From Pirellulales bacterium (GTDB lineage: Bacteria; Planctomycetota; Planctomycetia; Pirellulales; JAEUIK01), in NCBI GenBank assembly GCA_019745975.1, contig JAIESQ010000061.1, positions 52,118 to 116,117 of the forward strand: a stretch of 64,000 nt of DNA, in the 5' to 3' direction. Every line of letters begins with the position of its first letter. The first letter of the stretch is position 1. The notes under the pieces were generated by a model. The model did no database searches, was not told the origin of the DNA, and saw only the letters and a list, made by a program, of their open reading frames with translations. The position numbers and the translations under genes are program-made. Positions 42,754 through 51,751 of the stretch are shown here, one piece after another.

Positions 42754-45339
42754 TTGTTGGGAAGCATTTTGGAAGCGCCGTTTTCATCATCCGCGCCCCG
42801 CCGTTCGCTGCTGGAGCTGCGCGGCGTGTCGCGTTCGTTTCCCGGCATCGCGGCGCTTGTCGACGTGTCGTTCGACGTTGCCGCCGGCGAGGTACACGCC
42901 TTGGTCGGCGAAAACGGGGCCGGGAAAAGCACCCTCATCAATCTCGTTGCCGGCGTACTGCGACCCGACACCGGAGAGATGCTACTGTCGGGCGAGTCGA
43001 TCGAGCTGGGCAGCCCTGTCGACGCGCGCCGTCTTGGCATCGTTACCGTTCATCAAGAAGCCGAGTTGTTCGCGACGCTGTCGGTTGCCGAGAATATGGC
43101 GCTGACCGTCGGCTTGCCGCGCTGGGGCGGCGTGTTGGTCGACCGTGGGCGAGTGTGGCGCGAGGCCCGCCGTGTCGTGGCGCACCTGAGGGAAGCGATC
43201 GACGTGTCCCGGCCGGCCAGCCGCTTGAGCGTGGCGCAACGCCACCTGGTGCAGGTCGCCACGGCGGTCGAGGAACAGGCCCGCCTCGTTGTACTCGACG
43301 AACCGACCAGCGCGCTGTCGGCGGCCGAAAGCCAATGGCTGTTCGCGCAGATCGAGCGGTTGCGCCGCGCTGGCGTCGGCATCGTATATGTGTCGCACCG
43401 GCAGGACGAAATCTTTCGCCTGGCCGACCGCATCACCGTGCTGCGTGATGGCCGACGCGTGTGGAGCGGACCTACCGCGGAGACGGCCCCCGGGCGACTC
43501 GTCGAGCTGATGGTTGGCCGCGAACTGAGCGGCTGCAATGCCGTAAATCGCGCGTCGACCGCGCGCGAATCGTCCGACCGCGCTGCGCGAAATGCTGCCG
43601 CGCCACCACGACTTGAACTGCGCGGTTTATCGAGCGCCGAAGGCCGTGTGCAAAACGTCTCGCTGACGGTCCGGGCTGGCGAAGTCGTTGGACTTTACGG
43701 ACTCGTCGGCGCGGGTCGTACCGAGCTGGCCAGGCTGCTGTTTGGACTGGATGCGTCGACGAGTGGAGGAATCCTCATCGACGGCCGACCGGTTCGCATC
43801 CGTTCGACTGCAGACGCCATGCGCGCCGGCATCGCCTACTTGCCCGAAGATCGACTTCGCGAGGGCATCTGTCGCGAGCTCTCGGTGCGCGCGAACACGG
43901 TTCTAGCAACGCTCGATCGCTACGAGCGCGGCCTGCTGGCCAGCGCCGCGCGAGAACGTACCGCTTCACAACAGCAGCTCACTGCACTCGGCGCCCGCTA
44001 TCGCGATCTCGAGCAGCCGATCGGTGAGCTTTCTGGCGGCAATCAGCAGAAAGTCGTCCTGGGCCGCTGGTTGTTGTCCCAGCCGCGCGTGCTGGTGCTC
44101 GACGAGCCGACGCGCGGCGTCGACGTGCGCAGCAAGGCCGAAATCCATCGTTTGCTCGCCGACTGCGCTGCCGCCGGATGCGCGCTATTGCTGATCAGTT
44201 CCGATCTGCCCGAGGTGCTGGCCAACAGCGATCGCGTGTTGGTATTTCGCCACGGCCAGATCGCCGGCCAATTTGTGCCGGGCCAATGCATGCCGGCCGA
44301 AGTGGCTAGCGCCGCATTACCGCCGAACGCGGCGCCGACGATACCGGCCACTGATTCGGCGATCGACGGGGCGCGCGCCGTGCGCCGCCCAATTCGTAGG
44401 CGCGTCCCACCGAGCGAGGTGGGACTGGCGATCGGTGTCGGGGCCTTGGCGATCGTCTTGGCCGCCACGGCTGACAACTTTCTCACGGCCAACAATCTGC
44501 GCGGCCTGGCGACGGGGGCTTCCGTCTGGACGATCTTGGCCCTAGCGGCCGCGCCCGTGATCATCGCCGGCGGCATCGATATTTCGATCGGCGCGATCTT
44601 CGCGCTGGCGGCGGCCGTGGGCGGCTTGGTCATGAAGCTCGACGCACTGCCACTGGCGACCGTGCCTGCTGGTATCGCGGCCGGCCTTACCGTGGCGCTG
44701 GGCGCCGGTCTGATAAACGCCGCGCTAGCGCTCGTTGGTCGACTGCACCCGATCGTCGTCACGCTGGGAATGATGGGAGTTTACCGTGGCCTCCTCTCGC
44801 TGCTAACCGGCGGCCAGACGATTCACGAGCTTCCTCGGGCGTTTGATTCCTTGGCCAACGGCCGCATCGCCGGCGTCAATGGCTCGGTGCTCGTGCTCGT
44901 CGTTACGATCGCCGCCGCGCAGCTCTGGCTTGCCCACAGTGTCGTTGGACGGCATTTGTATGCCGTTGGTGCGAGCAACTCCGCCGCGCGACTAGCCGGC
45001 ATCTCGCGCGGCCGAGCCTGGCTAGTGGCCTTCGGCGGTGGAGCCCTGTTGGCTGGGCTCGCCGGTCTGTTGCAACTGGCCCAAGATGGCTCGATGCAAT
45101 CGGTGATGGGAACCGGCTACGAGCTGCGCGCAATCGCCGCCGCCGTGATCGGCGGAGTGGCCATCAGCGGTGGCCGCGGCAGTGTCATCGGCGTCGTGTT
45201 GGGAGCCCTGCTCTTGAGCCTGGTCTCCAACGCGCTCGTGCTCTGGCAAATCTCCCGCTATCACCACGACCTGGTGGTCGGCGGGCTTATCCTGACAGCC
45301 GTGCTCTGGGACCTCGTGTGGCGCAAGTTCGAACGATAA
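42754..45339 (+). CDS. Sugar ABC transporter: two ATPase domains fused to a permease (RbsA-RbsC-like)
   Basis: An 861-residue fusion. Residues about 25-265 are the first ATPase domain (Walker A GENGAGKST near 52, signature LSVAQRHLVQV, Walker B VVLDEPTSAL). Residues about 285-500 are the second, with a degenerate Walker A (GLVGAGRTELARLL) and intact LSGGNQQKVVLGRW and LVLDEPTRGVD, as usual for carbohydrate-type ABC proteins. Residues about 555-861 are a complete BPD_transp_2 permease (GGIDISIGAIFALAAAVGGL; GASNSAARLAGISRGR). In most bacteria these are separate genes. The start is probably TTG at 42754; no good Shine-Dalgarno sequence is visible. The gene overlaps the second permease gene by 22 bp. 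Substrate is probably a sugar of the rhamnose/AI-2 class, judged from the binding protein. Confidence 0.9.
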   Translation: MLGSILEAPFSSSAPRRSLLELRGVSRSFPGIAALVDVSFDVAAGEVHALVGENGAGKSTLINLVAGVLRPDTGEMLLSGESIELGSPVDARRLGIVTVHQEAELFATLSVAENMALTVGLPRWGGVLVDRGRVWREARRVVAHLREAIDVSRPASRLSVAQRHLVQVATAVEEQARLVVLDEPTSALSAAESQWLFAQIERLRRAGVGIVYVSHRQDEIFRLADRITVLRDGRRVWSGPTAETAPGRLVELMVGRELSGCNAVNRASTARESSDRAARNAAAPPRLELRGLSSAEGRVQNVSLTVRAGEVVGLYGLVGAGRTELARLLFGLDASTSGGILIDGRPVRIRSTADAMRAGIAYLPEDRLREGICRELSVRANTVLATLDRYERGLLASAARERTASQQQLTALGARYRDLEQPIGELSGGNQQKVVLGRWLLSQPRVLVLDEPTRGVDVRSKAEIHRLLADCAAAGCALLLISSDLPEVLANSDRVLVFRHGQIAGQFVPGQCMPAEVASAALPPNAAPTIPATDSAIDGARAVRRPIRRRVPPSEVGLAIGVGALAIVLAATADNFLTANNLRGLATGASVWTILALAAAPVIIAGGIDISIGAIFALAAAVGGLVMKLDALPLATVPAGIAAGLTVALGAGLINAALALVGRLHPIVVTLGMMGVYRGLLSLLTGGQTIHELPRAFDSLANGRIAGVNGSVLVLVVTIAAAQLWLAHSVVGRHLYAVGASNSAARLAGISRGRAWLVAFGGGALLAGLAGLLQLAQDGSMQSVMGTGYELRAIAAAVIGGVAISGGRGSVIGVVLGALLLSLVSNALVLWQISRYHHDLVVGGLILTAVLWDLVWRKFER

Positions 45340-46313
45340 CGCCGCCGCGCTGGAGGCAGTGGTCGGCGGCCTTGGCGCCGTGGCTGATGCTGCTCTTGGC
45401 GCTGGCCCTCTTGAATGCCGAAGAAGTGAAGCCGCGCGCGGTGATGCGCTTCTGGCCGGCTTGGGCCGAAACCGGCACGCTGGCCGTGGCGCTCACGGCC
45501 ATCATGCTCACCGGCGGCATCGACCTGTCCATCGGCTCGATCATGGCACTCGCCGGCATGACTCTGGGCCTGCTGTGGCGCGATGCCCATTGGCCGATTG
45601 CGGCCGCGGCCGTGGCCGCCGTGCTGGTCGGAGGGCTCGCCGGCGCGATCAACGGCGCGCTCGTCGTACTTGGGCTGCCGTCGCTGGTAGTCACCTTGGC
45701 GACGATGGCCTTCTATGCCGGGCTGGCGCTGGCGATTTCCGGGGGCGAACGAATAAGTGGCTTGCCTGCCGATTTCTGCGAGTTGGGACGCGAGCGCATC
45801 GCCGGCGTGCCGACTCAAGTCTGTTTGCTCGGAGCGGCGCTAATGGCCGGCTGGATCGTCGTGCATCACACCCGCTTCGGCCGCTACTTATTCGCGATCG
45901 GCGATAACCGTACGGCCGCCACGTTCGCCGCCGTGCCAGTGCGGCGACTCGAACTGGCGCTCTACCTCGCCAGCGGGCTCGTCGCCGGGTTGGTGGCCGT
46001 CTTCTATACTGCTCGCACGGGGGCTGCGATCCCGACAGCCGGACAAGGGCGCGAGCTCGAGGCGATCACCTGCGTCGTGCTGGGGGGCACGCTGGTCACC
46101 GGAGGCTTCGGCGGCATCGGCCGCACGGCACTGGGGATCGTGGTGCTCGCGCATTTGGAGATCGCGCTGCAGTTTGCCGATCAACTGAAGATCACGTTGC
46201 CGGGCAGCGACTCGCCCTGGCAACTCACCGGACAAACACGCTTGATCATCCTGGGCATGCTGCTAATCGCCGTGGCGATTTGGAACCAGCGAGCGCGCGG
46301 CACACGAGCATAA
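45318..46313 (+). CDS. ABC transporter permease, second subunit (RbsC/RhaPQ/LsrD-like)
   Basis: A 331-residue polytopic membrane protein of the BPD_transp_2 family. The GTG start at 45318 lies inside the fused ATPase-permease gene (22-bp overlap), which suggests translational coupling. Typical motifs are AEVTGTLAVALTAIMLTGGIDLSIGSIMAL-type sequence near residue 55, and the loop AIGDNRTAATFAAVPVRRLE resembling the ribose-type permease loop. With the fused permease it would make a heterodimeric channel. The following gene encodes the binding lipoprotein. Confidence 0.92.
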   Translation: MAQVRTITPPRWRQWSAALAPWLMLLLALALLNAEEVKPRAVMRFWPAWAETGTLAVALTAIMLTGGIDLSIGSIMALAGMTLGLLWRDAHWPIAAAAVAAVLVGGLAGAINGALVVLGLPSLVVTLATMAFYAGLALAISGGERISGLPADFCELGRERIAGVPTQVCLLGAALMAGWIVVHHTRFGRYLFAIGDNRTAATFAAVPVRRLELALYLASGLVAGLVAVFYTARTGAAIPTAGQGRELEAITCVVLGGTLVTGGFGGIGRTALGIVVLAHLEIALQFADQLKITLPGSDSPWQLTGQTRLIILGMLLIAVAIWNQRARGTRA

Positions 46314-46343
46314 CCGCACAGCGAGAGCTTGAAGGAAGCAACT

Positions 46344-47360
46344 GTGAAGCATCGATCCGGTTCAGTTCGATCGCTGGGATTTCTGCTTCTAGTGCTTGCC
46401 GTGACCGGTTGTGGCGGCACGGCGAACCACTCCGATCTTCCCCGCGATCGGGGCACGCTCCGCATCGGCCTGATGCCCAAGCTGATTGGCATTGCCTACT
46501 TCACCGCCTGCAATCGCGGCGCGCAAGAAGCCGCGGCCGAGCTGGGGGTCGAAGTTACCTACGACGGCCCGCCGGTCGACAAGGTTGAAGAACAGAACAA
46601 GATCGTCGACCGCTGGGTGGCGCAGGAGTTCGACGTGATTGCCGTCGCGCCAAACGATCCCGAGGTGATCGCCGAACCGTTGCGCCTGGCCCGCGAGGAG
46701 GGAGTCGTCACACTGACTTGGGACGCCGACGCGAACCCAACCAGCAGCCAGCGGCAATTGTTCGTCAACCAGGCGCCAATCGAGCTGGTCGGCTTTGCGC
46801 TGGTTGATGTGCTCGGCGAAGCGATCGGCGGTGAAGGCAAAACGGTGATCATCACCGGCTCGGCGACATCCCCGAATCAGAACGCCTGGATGACGGCCAT
46901 GCACCGCCGGCTAGCTCACCGCTATCCCAAGATCACGCTTTTGGAAACGCTGGTGAGCGACGAGGATCAGGGTAAGGCGGCACAATTGGCCCGCGACGTG
47001 CTGGCCGCCCACCCCGATCTCCGCGGCATCTGGGGCATCACGTCGATGGCCCTGCCTGGCGCGGCCAAGGCGGTACGCGACGCGGGCCGCTCGGGCCAAG
47101 TGATCGTCACAGGGCTGGGACTCCCCAACGTGATGCGAGAGTACGTCAAGGATGGCACCGTGCCGCGGTTCGTGTTGTGGAACGCCGAAGACCTCGGCTA
47201 CCTGACCGTACACGTCGGCGCGCGGCTGGCTCGAGGCGAGTTGCCGCCAGGCCGACACGACTTCGGCCGCTTGCAACAGATCGAGGTTACCGAAAGCGAA
47301 GTAATCCTCGGCCCTCCAGTCGTGTTCGATAGGGCAAACATCGATCAATACGACTTCTGA
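46344..47360 (+). CDS. ABC transporter substrate-binding lipoprotein (rhamnose/autoinducer-2 binding type)
   Basis: A 338-residue periplasmic-binding-protein-like sugar receptor. The GTG at 46344 is chosen because GAAGGAAG lies 5 nt upstream (46331-46338) and the signal then runs to the lipobox VTGC. The mature protein starts with LRIGLMPKLIGIAYFTACNRGAQEA and contains YDGPPVDKVEEQNKIVDRWV, DVIAVAPNDPEVI and TLTWDADANPTSS. This pattern is shared by RhaS (rhamnose) and LsrB (autoinducer-2) groups, which also pair with two different permeases as here. No kinase, isomerase or lsr gene is adjacent, so the ligand remains open. Confidence 0.9.
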   Translation: MKHRSGSVRSLGFLLLVLAVTGCGGTANHSDLPRDRGTLRIGLMPKLIGIAYFTACNRGAQEAAAELGVEVTYDGPPVDKVEEQNKIVDRWVAQEFDVIAVAPNDPEVIAEPLRLAREEGVVTLTWDADANPTSSQRQLFVNQAPIELVGFALVDVLGEAIGGEGKTVIITGSATSPNQNAWMTAMHRRLAHRYPKITLLETLVSDEDQGKAAQLARDVLAAHPDLRGIWGITSMALPGAAKAVRDAGRSGQVIVTGLGLPNVMREYVKDGTVPRFVLWNAEDLGYLTVHVGARLARGELPPGRHDFGRLQQIEVTESEVILGPPVVFDRANIDQYDF

Positions 47361-47420
47361 TTTACCATGAGCAAGACGGATCGCGCGGACGGATACCTGT
47401 AACGGCGGGACTCTTTCGCC

Positions 47421-48659
47421 ATGACCGACGTAGCGGCACCCGCACCTGCTCGACCGCGCAAATTGAAAGCGCAGTACGAAGTTGTCGGCGATCGGCTGCG
47501 CGTGTTTCGCCGACGGCGGCAGTGGTTCGCTTCGGTGTTCATGGCGCTCTGGCTGACCGGCTGGACGGTCGGTTGCGTCGTGCTCGCGGCGGTGGTCGTC
47601 CAGCAGCGCGAAGTGTTCATGCTGCTGTTCGCCGTGCCTTTCTGGGCGGCGTGGTTCTTCGTGGCGGCGATGCTCATAGGGCAATTGTTAAACTTCGAAG
47701 AGTTCGAGCTCGATCGCGAAGGAGCCCGGCATCGCGCGCAGGCGTTGGTGGTGTTGTCGCGGCGCGAGTTGCCCCTGTGGGAACTGCGCACGGTCGAAGT
47801 TGCCGCTTGGCAGCGCTCTGAAAACAGTGATTCACCCCCTGAAGTCGGACTGGTCTTCCGGACTTGGGGCCGGCCGCTCCGCGTTTTTGCCGGGTTGCCC
47901 GAGGCTGAACTGCGCTGGCTGGCCGATCAACTGACCAAAGTGCTCGACGTGGTGCGCCGCGCCACGCAGTCGGCTGATCTGCCGGACATGCTAGCGAAGT
48001 CGACAGACGACGCCGAGCTGCCGTTGCAACTCGCGCCGAGCGACATGGAAGTTCCGCCCCCCAGCGACTGTCAATGGACGTTGACCGAGAGTTTCCAGGC
48101 GATCGAGCTGACCAGCCGAGGACGCTGGAGCTGGGGCGCCGTGCTCGGGCTGCTGTTCATCAATTGCTTTTGGAACGGGATCGTCTGCGTGTTTGTCGCC
48201 GTAGCCAGTGGCCTTGCCCCGGGCGGGCCGCAAGGTTGGGAACGTTTGGGATTGATTGTCTTCCTGACGCCGTTCGTCGCGATCGGATTGCTGATGTTCG
48301 TGGGCCTCGTGATGACGATCGCCGAACCTGTCCGCAGAACAAGCTGGCGCGTTTCGCCGCGTGAGATCGAATGTCGCTGGCGCTGGTTCGGGTACGGCCC
48401 TCGGTGGACGTATCCCATCGACGACATCGCCGGGTTGGACCGCATCGAGCTCGATAAGAGCGACGGCAATAAACGCGGCCGCCTCGGCTCGCTGCGCGGA
48501 TCCTGGCCGCCGGCAACCAACACGAACGATTGCCCCTACCGGTTGTCGTTGATCCGTCGCGACAACGTCGAAGTCTGCGAGATCGGCGGATTGACCGAAG
48601 GCGAAGCCCGCTGGATCGCCGACCAGGTACAGCGCAGTCGCCTGGAGCGGTTCCGTTAG
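47421..48659 (+). CDS. Membrane protein of unknown function
   Basis: A 412-residue protein that I cannot assign to a named family. It has two pairs of transmembrane helices: about residues 36-62 (FASVFMALWLTGWTVGCVVL) and 65-92 (MLLFAVPFWAAWFFVAAMLI), then about 238-265 and 275-300. Between them is a soluble domain of about 135 residues (LNFEEFELDREGARHRAQALVVLSRRELPL), and a similar one ends the protein (SPREIECRWRWFGYGPRWTYPIDDI). The two halves look like an internal duplication of helix pair plus PH-like beta domain. It follows the ABC genes by 60 bp but probably has no link with transport. Confidence 0.8.
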   Translation: MTDVAAPAPARPRKLKAQYEVVGDRLRVFRRRRQWFASVFMALWLTGWTVGCVVLAAVVVQQREVFMLLFAVPFWAAWFFVAAMLIGQLLNFEEFELDREGARHRAQALVVLSRRELPLWELRTVEVAAWQRSENSDSPPEVGLVFRTWGRPLRVFAGLPEAELRWLADQLTKVLDVVRRATQSADLPDMLAKSTDDAELPLQLAPSDMEVPPPSDCQWTLTESFQAIELTSRGRWSWGAVLGLLFINCFWNGIVCVFVAVASGLAPGGPQGWERLGLIVFLTPFVAIGLLMFVGLVMTIAEPVRRTSWRVSPREIECRWRWFGYGPRWTYPIDDIAGLDRIELDKSDGNKRGRLGSLRGSWPPATNTNDCPYRLSLIRRDNVEVCEIGGLTEGEARWIADQVQRSRLERFR

Positions 48660-48671
48660 CGGCGGCCATTC

Positions 48672-50084
48672 CTACGCCAGAATCTCGCGGATGGGCTCGC
48701 CGCGCGCGATCGGGAACGGCCGCCCCAACGGATCGTGTAGTACGGTCGCCGGCGATAAGCCCAGCGACGTGAAGATCGTGGCCAGCAGGTCGCCAGGCAG
48801 AACCGTACCTTCACGTGGCTCACCCCCCAGCGCATCGGAGGCGCCGTGAATCATGCCGCCGCGAGTCCCGCCCCCCGCCAGCGCGATCGAGAAGACGCTC
48901 CCCCAGTGATCGCGCCCGCCAGCCGCGTTGATCTTCGGTGAGCGACCGAATTCCGACAAGCAGACGACCAGCGTCTCGTCGAGCAAATTGCGTGCAACGA
49001 GGTCCTCCAAGAGCGCCGAGAAGGCTTGATCGAACGGTGGCACTAGCGCCGTGCGCAGGCGGTTCGCTTCGCCGACGTGCGAGTCCCAGCAGGGGGCGTC
49101 GGCCGGCTCGCTCTTGTCGCGATACCAGTTGACTTGCACGAGACGCACGCCCGCCTCGACGAGGCGTCGCGCCAGCAGTACGCTCTGGCCGAACTGCGAT
49201 CGGCCGTAGCGATCGCGCGACTCAGCCGGCTCGTCATCCAACTTGAAGGCGGCCCGCGAATCGCTCGATGTCAACAGGTCGAAGGCTTGCCGCGTGGCGC
49301 CGTCGTAGCCGCCAGGCACGCCCGCGAGGCGTTCAAGATCGCGGCTCAAGCGATCGAGTCGCCCCAATAGCTCGCGACGCTGCTCGATGCGCGACAGCGT
49401 CAATGAGCTAGGTAGCGTGAACTCTGGAATCTGGAAGTCGCTCGAGGCCGGCTGGCAGCGGAACATCCACGGATCGCGCGGCGCTCCCAAGAAGCCGGCG
49501 TCCTGCCCGGGCCACGTCGAACCATCGGTATTGAAAATGTGATGCGGCAGACGCACGGCGGCTGGCAGCGAAGCTTCGGCCCCGTGCAGATGTCGCACGA
49601 CCGCACCCAGGTTCGGCCAGTTGTTCGGCGCGCCGGGGTTGGCGTTCTCGGCGTTCATTGGCTGGTGCGGCACACCCGTCATCATGTAGTAGCCGCTCGA
49701 CGAGTGGGCGTTGTCGCCGGTGCGTACCGCCCGCAGCAGGCAAAGATGCTCGGCCAAGCGCGCCGTCTTGGGCAGCAGCTCGCCGATCTGCATGCCGGGC
49801 ACCGTGGTCTCGATCGGCGCGAACTCGCCGCGCACTTCAGCGGGAGCATTGGGCTTAAGGTCCCAGGTTGAGTGCTGCGGCGGGCCCCCCATCAAGAAGA
49901 GCACGATGCAGCTACGCGCCCGGCCGACCGGCGCGGCGACAGCCGCCGTGGCGGCATGGGCTGAAGTGGCTCCGTGTAGCAAATCGACCAGCGATAGGCC
50001 GGCGACCCCCAGCCCACCGGCGCGCAGCACTTCGCGCCGCGAAAGGTGGTGCCTGGCCATCGGCGATACGAAGCGCGACCGCAT
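48672..50084 (-). CDS. DUF1501 domain-containing Tat-exported protein
   Basis: A 470-residue protein with a twin-arginine signal (LSRREVLRAGGLGVAGLSLVDLL). The body is DUF1501, a family expanded in planctomycetes and related to the alkaline phosphatase/sulfatase fold: CIVLFLMGGPPQHSTWDLKPNAPAEVRGEF, HLCLLRAVRTGDNAHSSSGYYMMTG, GVRLVQVNWYRDK, and the C-terminal LVVCLSEFGRSPKINAAGGRDHWGS. The final IFTSLGLSPATVLHDPLGRPFPI is also characteristic. These genes often pair with DUF1553/DUF1549 cytochrome genes, but none is adjacent here. The function is unknown. It diverges from the phosphoesterase gene. Confidence 0.95.
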   Translation of the reverse strand: MRSRFVSPMARHHLSRREVLRAGGLGVAGLSLVDLLHGATSAHAATAAVAAPVGRARSCIVLFLMGGPPQHSTWDLKPNAPAEVRGEFAPIETTVPGMQIGELLPKTARLAEHLCLLRAVRTGDNAHSSSGYYMMTGVPHQPMNAENANPGAPNNWPNLGAVVRHLHGAEASLPAAVRLPHHIFNTDGSTWPGQDAGFLGAPRDPWMFRCQPASSDFQIPEFTLPSSLTLSRIEQRRELLGRLDRLSRDLERLAGVPGGYDGATRQAFDLLTSSDSRAAFKLDDEPAESRDRYGRSQFGQSVLLARRLVEAGVRLVQVNWYRDKSEPADAPCWDSHVGEANRLRTALVPPFDQAFSALLEDLVARNLLDETLVVCLSEFGRSPKINAAGGRDHWGSVFSIALAGGGTRGGMIHGASDALGGEPREGTVLPGDLLATIFTSLGLSPATVLHDPLGRPFPIARGEPIREILA

Positions 50085-50310
50085 GCAAGAGGACTCCGCC
50101 TGACCGTTTGACGAATTCGCTTAACAGAAGCGTAACAAAGCCTTGCAGCGCGAGTCCAGCAGAATCGGGCAATGTATCCGGGGGATGCAAATTTGCGGTT
50201 GTGCAGCGACCATCTGGCTGGTCAGAATGGTCGAAACGGTCGGCCGCCGGGTCGTGGTCCCGGCCGACCATTTCCCGCCGCAACCGAGCCCGCGACAGAC
50301 GATTCAACAC

Positions 50311-50317
50311 AAGGTAG
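50311..50317 (+). promoter_or_regulatory. Ribosome-binding site of the Tat-exported phosphoesterase
   Basis: AAGGTAG ends 5 nt before the ATG at 50323. It selects this start over the longer open frame from 50143, because the Tat signal then begins directly. Confidence 0.55.
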
Positions 50318-50322
50318 TTCGC

Positions 50323-51612
50323 ATGAGCCGCATGGATCGACGCAGCTTCTTGGGGAGCGCCGCACTGGGGACAGCCGCCGGCTCGCTGGCCGCGCTGGGG
50401 GTCACACGCTGGACGCGCGGCGCAGAGGCCGCGACGGCCGCAACGGCATCGAGCGAGGCCACCATCGCGCCAGTTAACCGCCCCGACACGCTGTTCCTCA
50501 CGTGGCAGCGCGATCCGACCACGACGATGACCGTGCAATGGATCGGCCCCGATCTGTCGGTCGCGCCGAAGATCGGCTACGCGCCGCAAGGTCAAGACTC
50601 CTGGCAAGCGGTCGACACGCGCAAGACGGCCTACCCCATGACCGATCAGTTCGTCTACCGCGCGGAACTGACTGGGCTATCACCGGGAACCGAGTACCAA
50701 TTCCGCATTGGCGACTCTGGCGCGCCGCAGCGCTTCCGCACAATGCCCGCCAAGGCGACCGACTCGTTCACGTTTGTCTCCGGCGGTGACTGCGGCGTGA
50801 ATGAGCACGCCATCGCCAACAACATCATCGCCGCCAAGCAAGACCCCATGTTTGCCATCATCGGCGGCGACTTGGGCTACGACAACGGCCGCGACGCGCC
50901 CACCAGCATTCAGTTCATGCGCAACTACAGCCAGCACATGGTCGACACCCAAGGGCGGTTGATTCCACTCGTGGTGTGCATTGGCAATCACGAGGTCAAT
51001 GGCAGTTACAATCGCAAGCGCGAGCACGCCCCGTTCTACTTCGCGCTGCACGATGGACTATATGCCGACACCAGCTACGCCGCGCTCGACTTCGGCGATT
51101 ATCTCAGCCTGATTCTGCTCGACGCCGGCCACGTCACGTCGTTTGGCGACGCCCAGGCCGACTGGCTCGACAAGACCCTGGCCGAGCGAAGCAGCCGGCC
51201 GCACGTGATCGCCGTGAACCACGAGCCGGCCTATCCGTCCAACCGACCGTTCGGCGGCTTCATCGGCGGCGGCGGCGGGAATCGCAAGCACTGGGTGCCG
51301 CTGTTCGAAAAGCACAACGTCGACTTGGTGCTCGAGCATCACGATCACACGTTCAAACGCACCCACCCGATGCTCGGCGGGCACATTGACAAGAACGGCA
51401 TCCTCTACCTGGGCGACGGCTCGTGGGGCAAAATTCGACCCGTAACGATGCCCGAAAAGCGCCCTTATCTAGCGACGGCCGCGGAGAGCTATCACTTCTC
51501 GGTCCATCGGCTCGAAGGCCCGCAGCGCTTCCACATGGCGATCAACGACTCGGGCAAGATCATCGACGTCTGCATGACGACCAAGCGCTCGCAGACGCCG
51601 GTGTCAGGCTAG
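50323..51612 (+). CDS. Tat-exported purple-acid-phosphatase-like metallophosphoesterase
   Basis: A 429-residue protein with a twin-arginine signal (MDRRSFLGSAALGTAAGSLAAL). A fibronectin-III-like N-terminal domain as in purple acid phosphatases follows (LFLTWQRDPTTTMTVQWIG; LTGLSPGTEYQFRIG). The catalytic domain has GGDCG, IIGGDLGYDNG, CIGNHEVNG, AVNHEPAYP and EHHDHTFKRT in place of the more common G-H-x-H-x-Y-E-R. The metal site thus appears complete with a changed first residue in the last motif. It could be a phosphatase or phosphodiesterase acting in the periplasm. A paralogue with a LamG domain is at 5336. Confidence 0.9.
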   Translation: MSRMDRRSFLGSAALGTAAGSLAALGVTRWTRGAEAATAATASSEATIAPVNRPDTLFLTWQRDPTTTMTVQWIGPDLSVAPKIGYAPQGQDSWQAVDTRKTAYPMTDQFVYRAELTGLSPGTEYQFRIGDSGAPQRFRTMPAKATDSFTFVSGGDCGVNEHAIANNIIAAKQDPMFAIIGGDLGYDNGRDAPTSIQFMRNYSQHMVDTQGRLIPLVVCIGNHEVNGSYNRKREHAPFYFALHDGLYADTSYAALDFGDYLSLILLDAGHVTSFGDAQADWLDKTLAERSSRPHVIAVNHEPAYPSNRPFGGFIGGGGGNRKHWVPLFEKHNVDLVLEHHDHTFKRTHPMLGGHIDKNGILYLGDGSWGKIRPVTMPEKRPYLATAAESYHFSVHRLEGPQRFHMAINDSGKIIDVCMTTKRSQTPVSG

Positions 51613-51751
51613 CGACGAGAGGTCAGTCGCTGGTGTTCAGAGCTTGGCCGTAGAGTTTGGTCCGCGCGGTTGTTGTCCCCCGGACGACAATAAACCGTTG
51701 TGGGATGCCATTGAATCCCGACAGACGCCACAAAAACGAGGACTTCCACGC

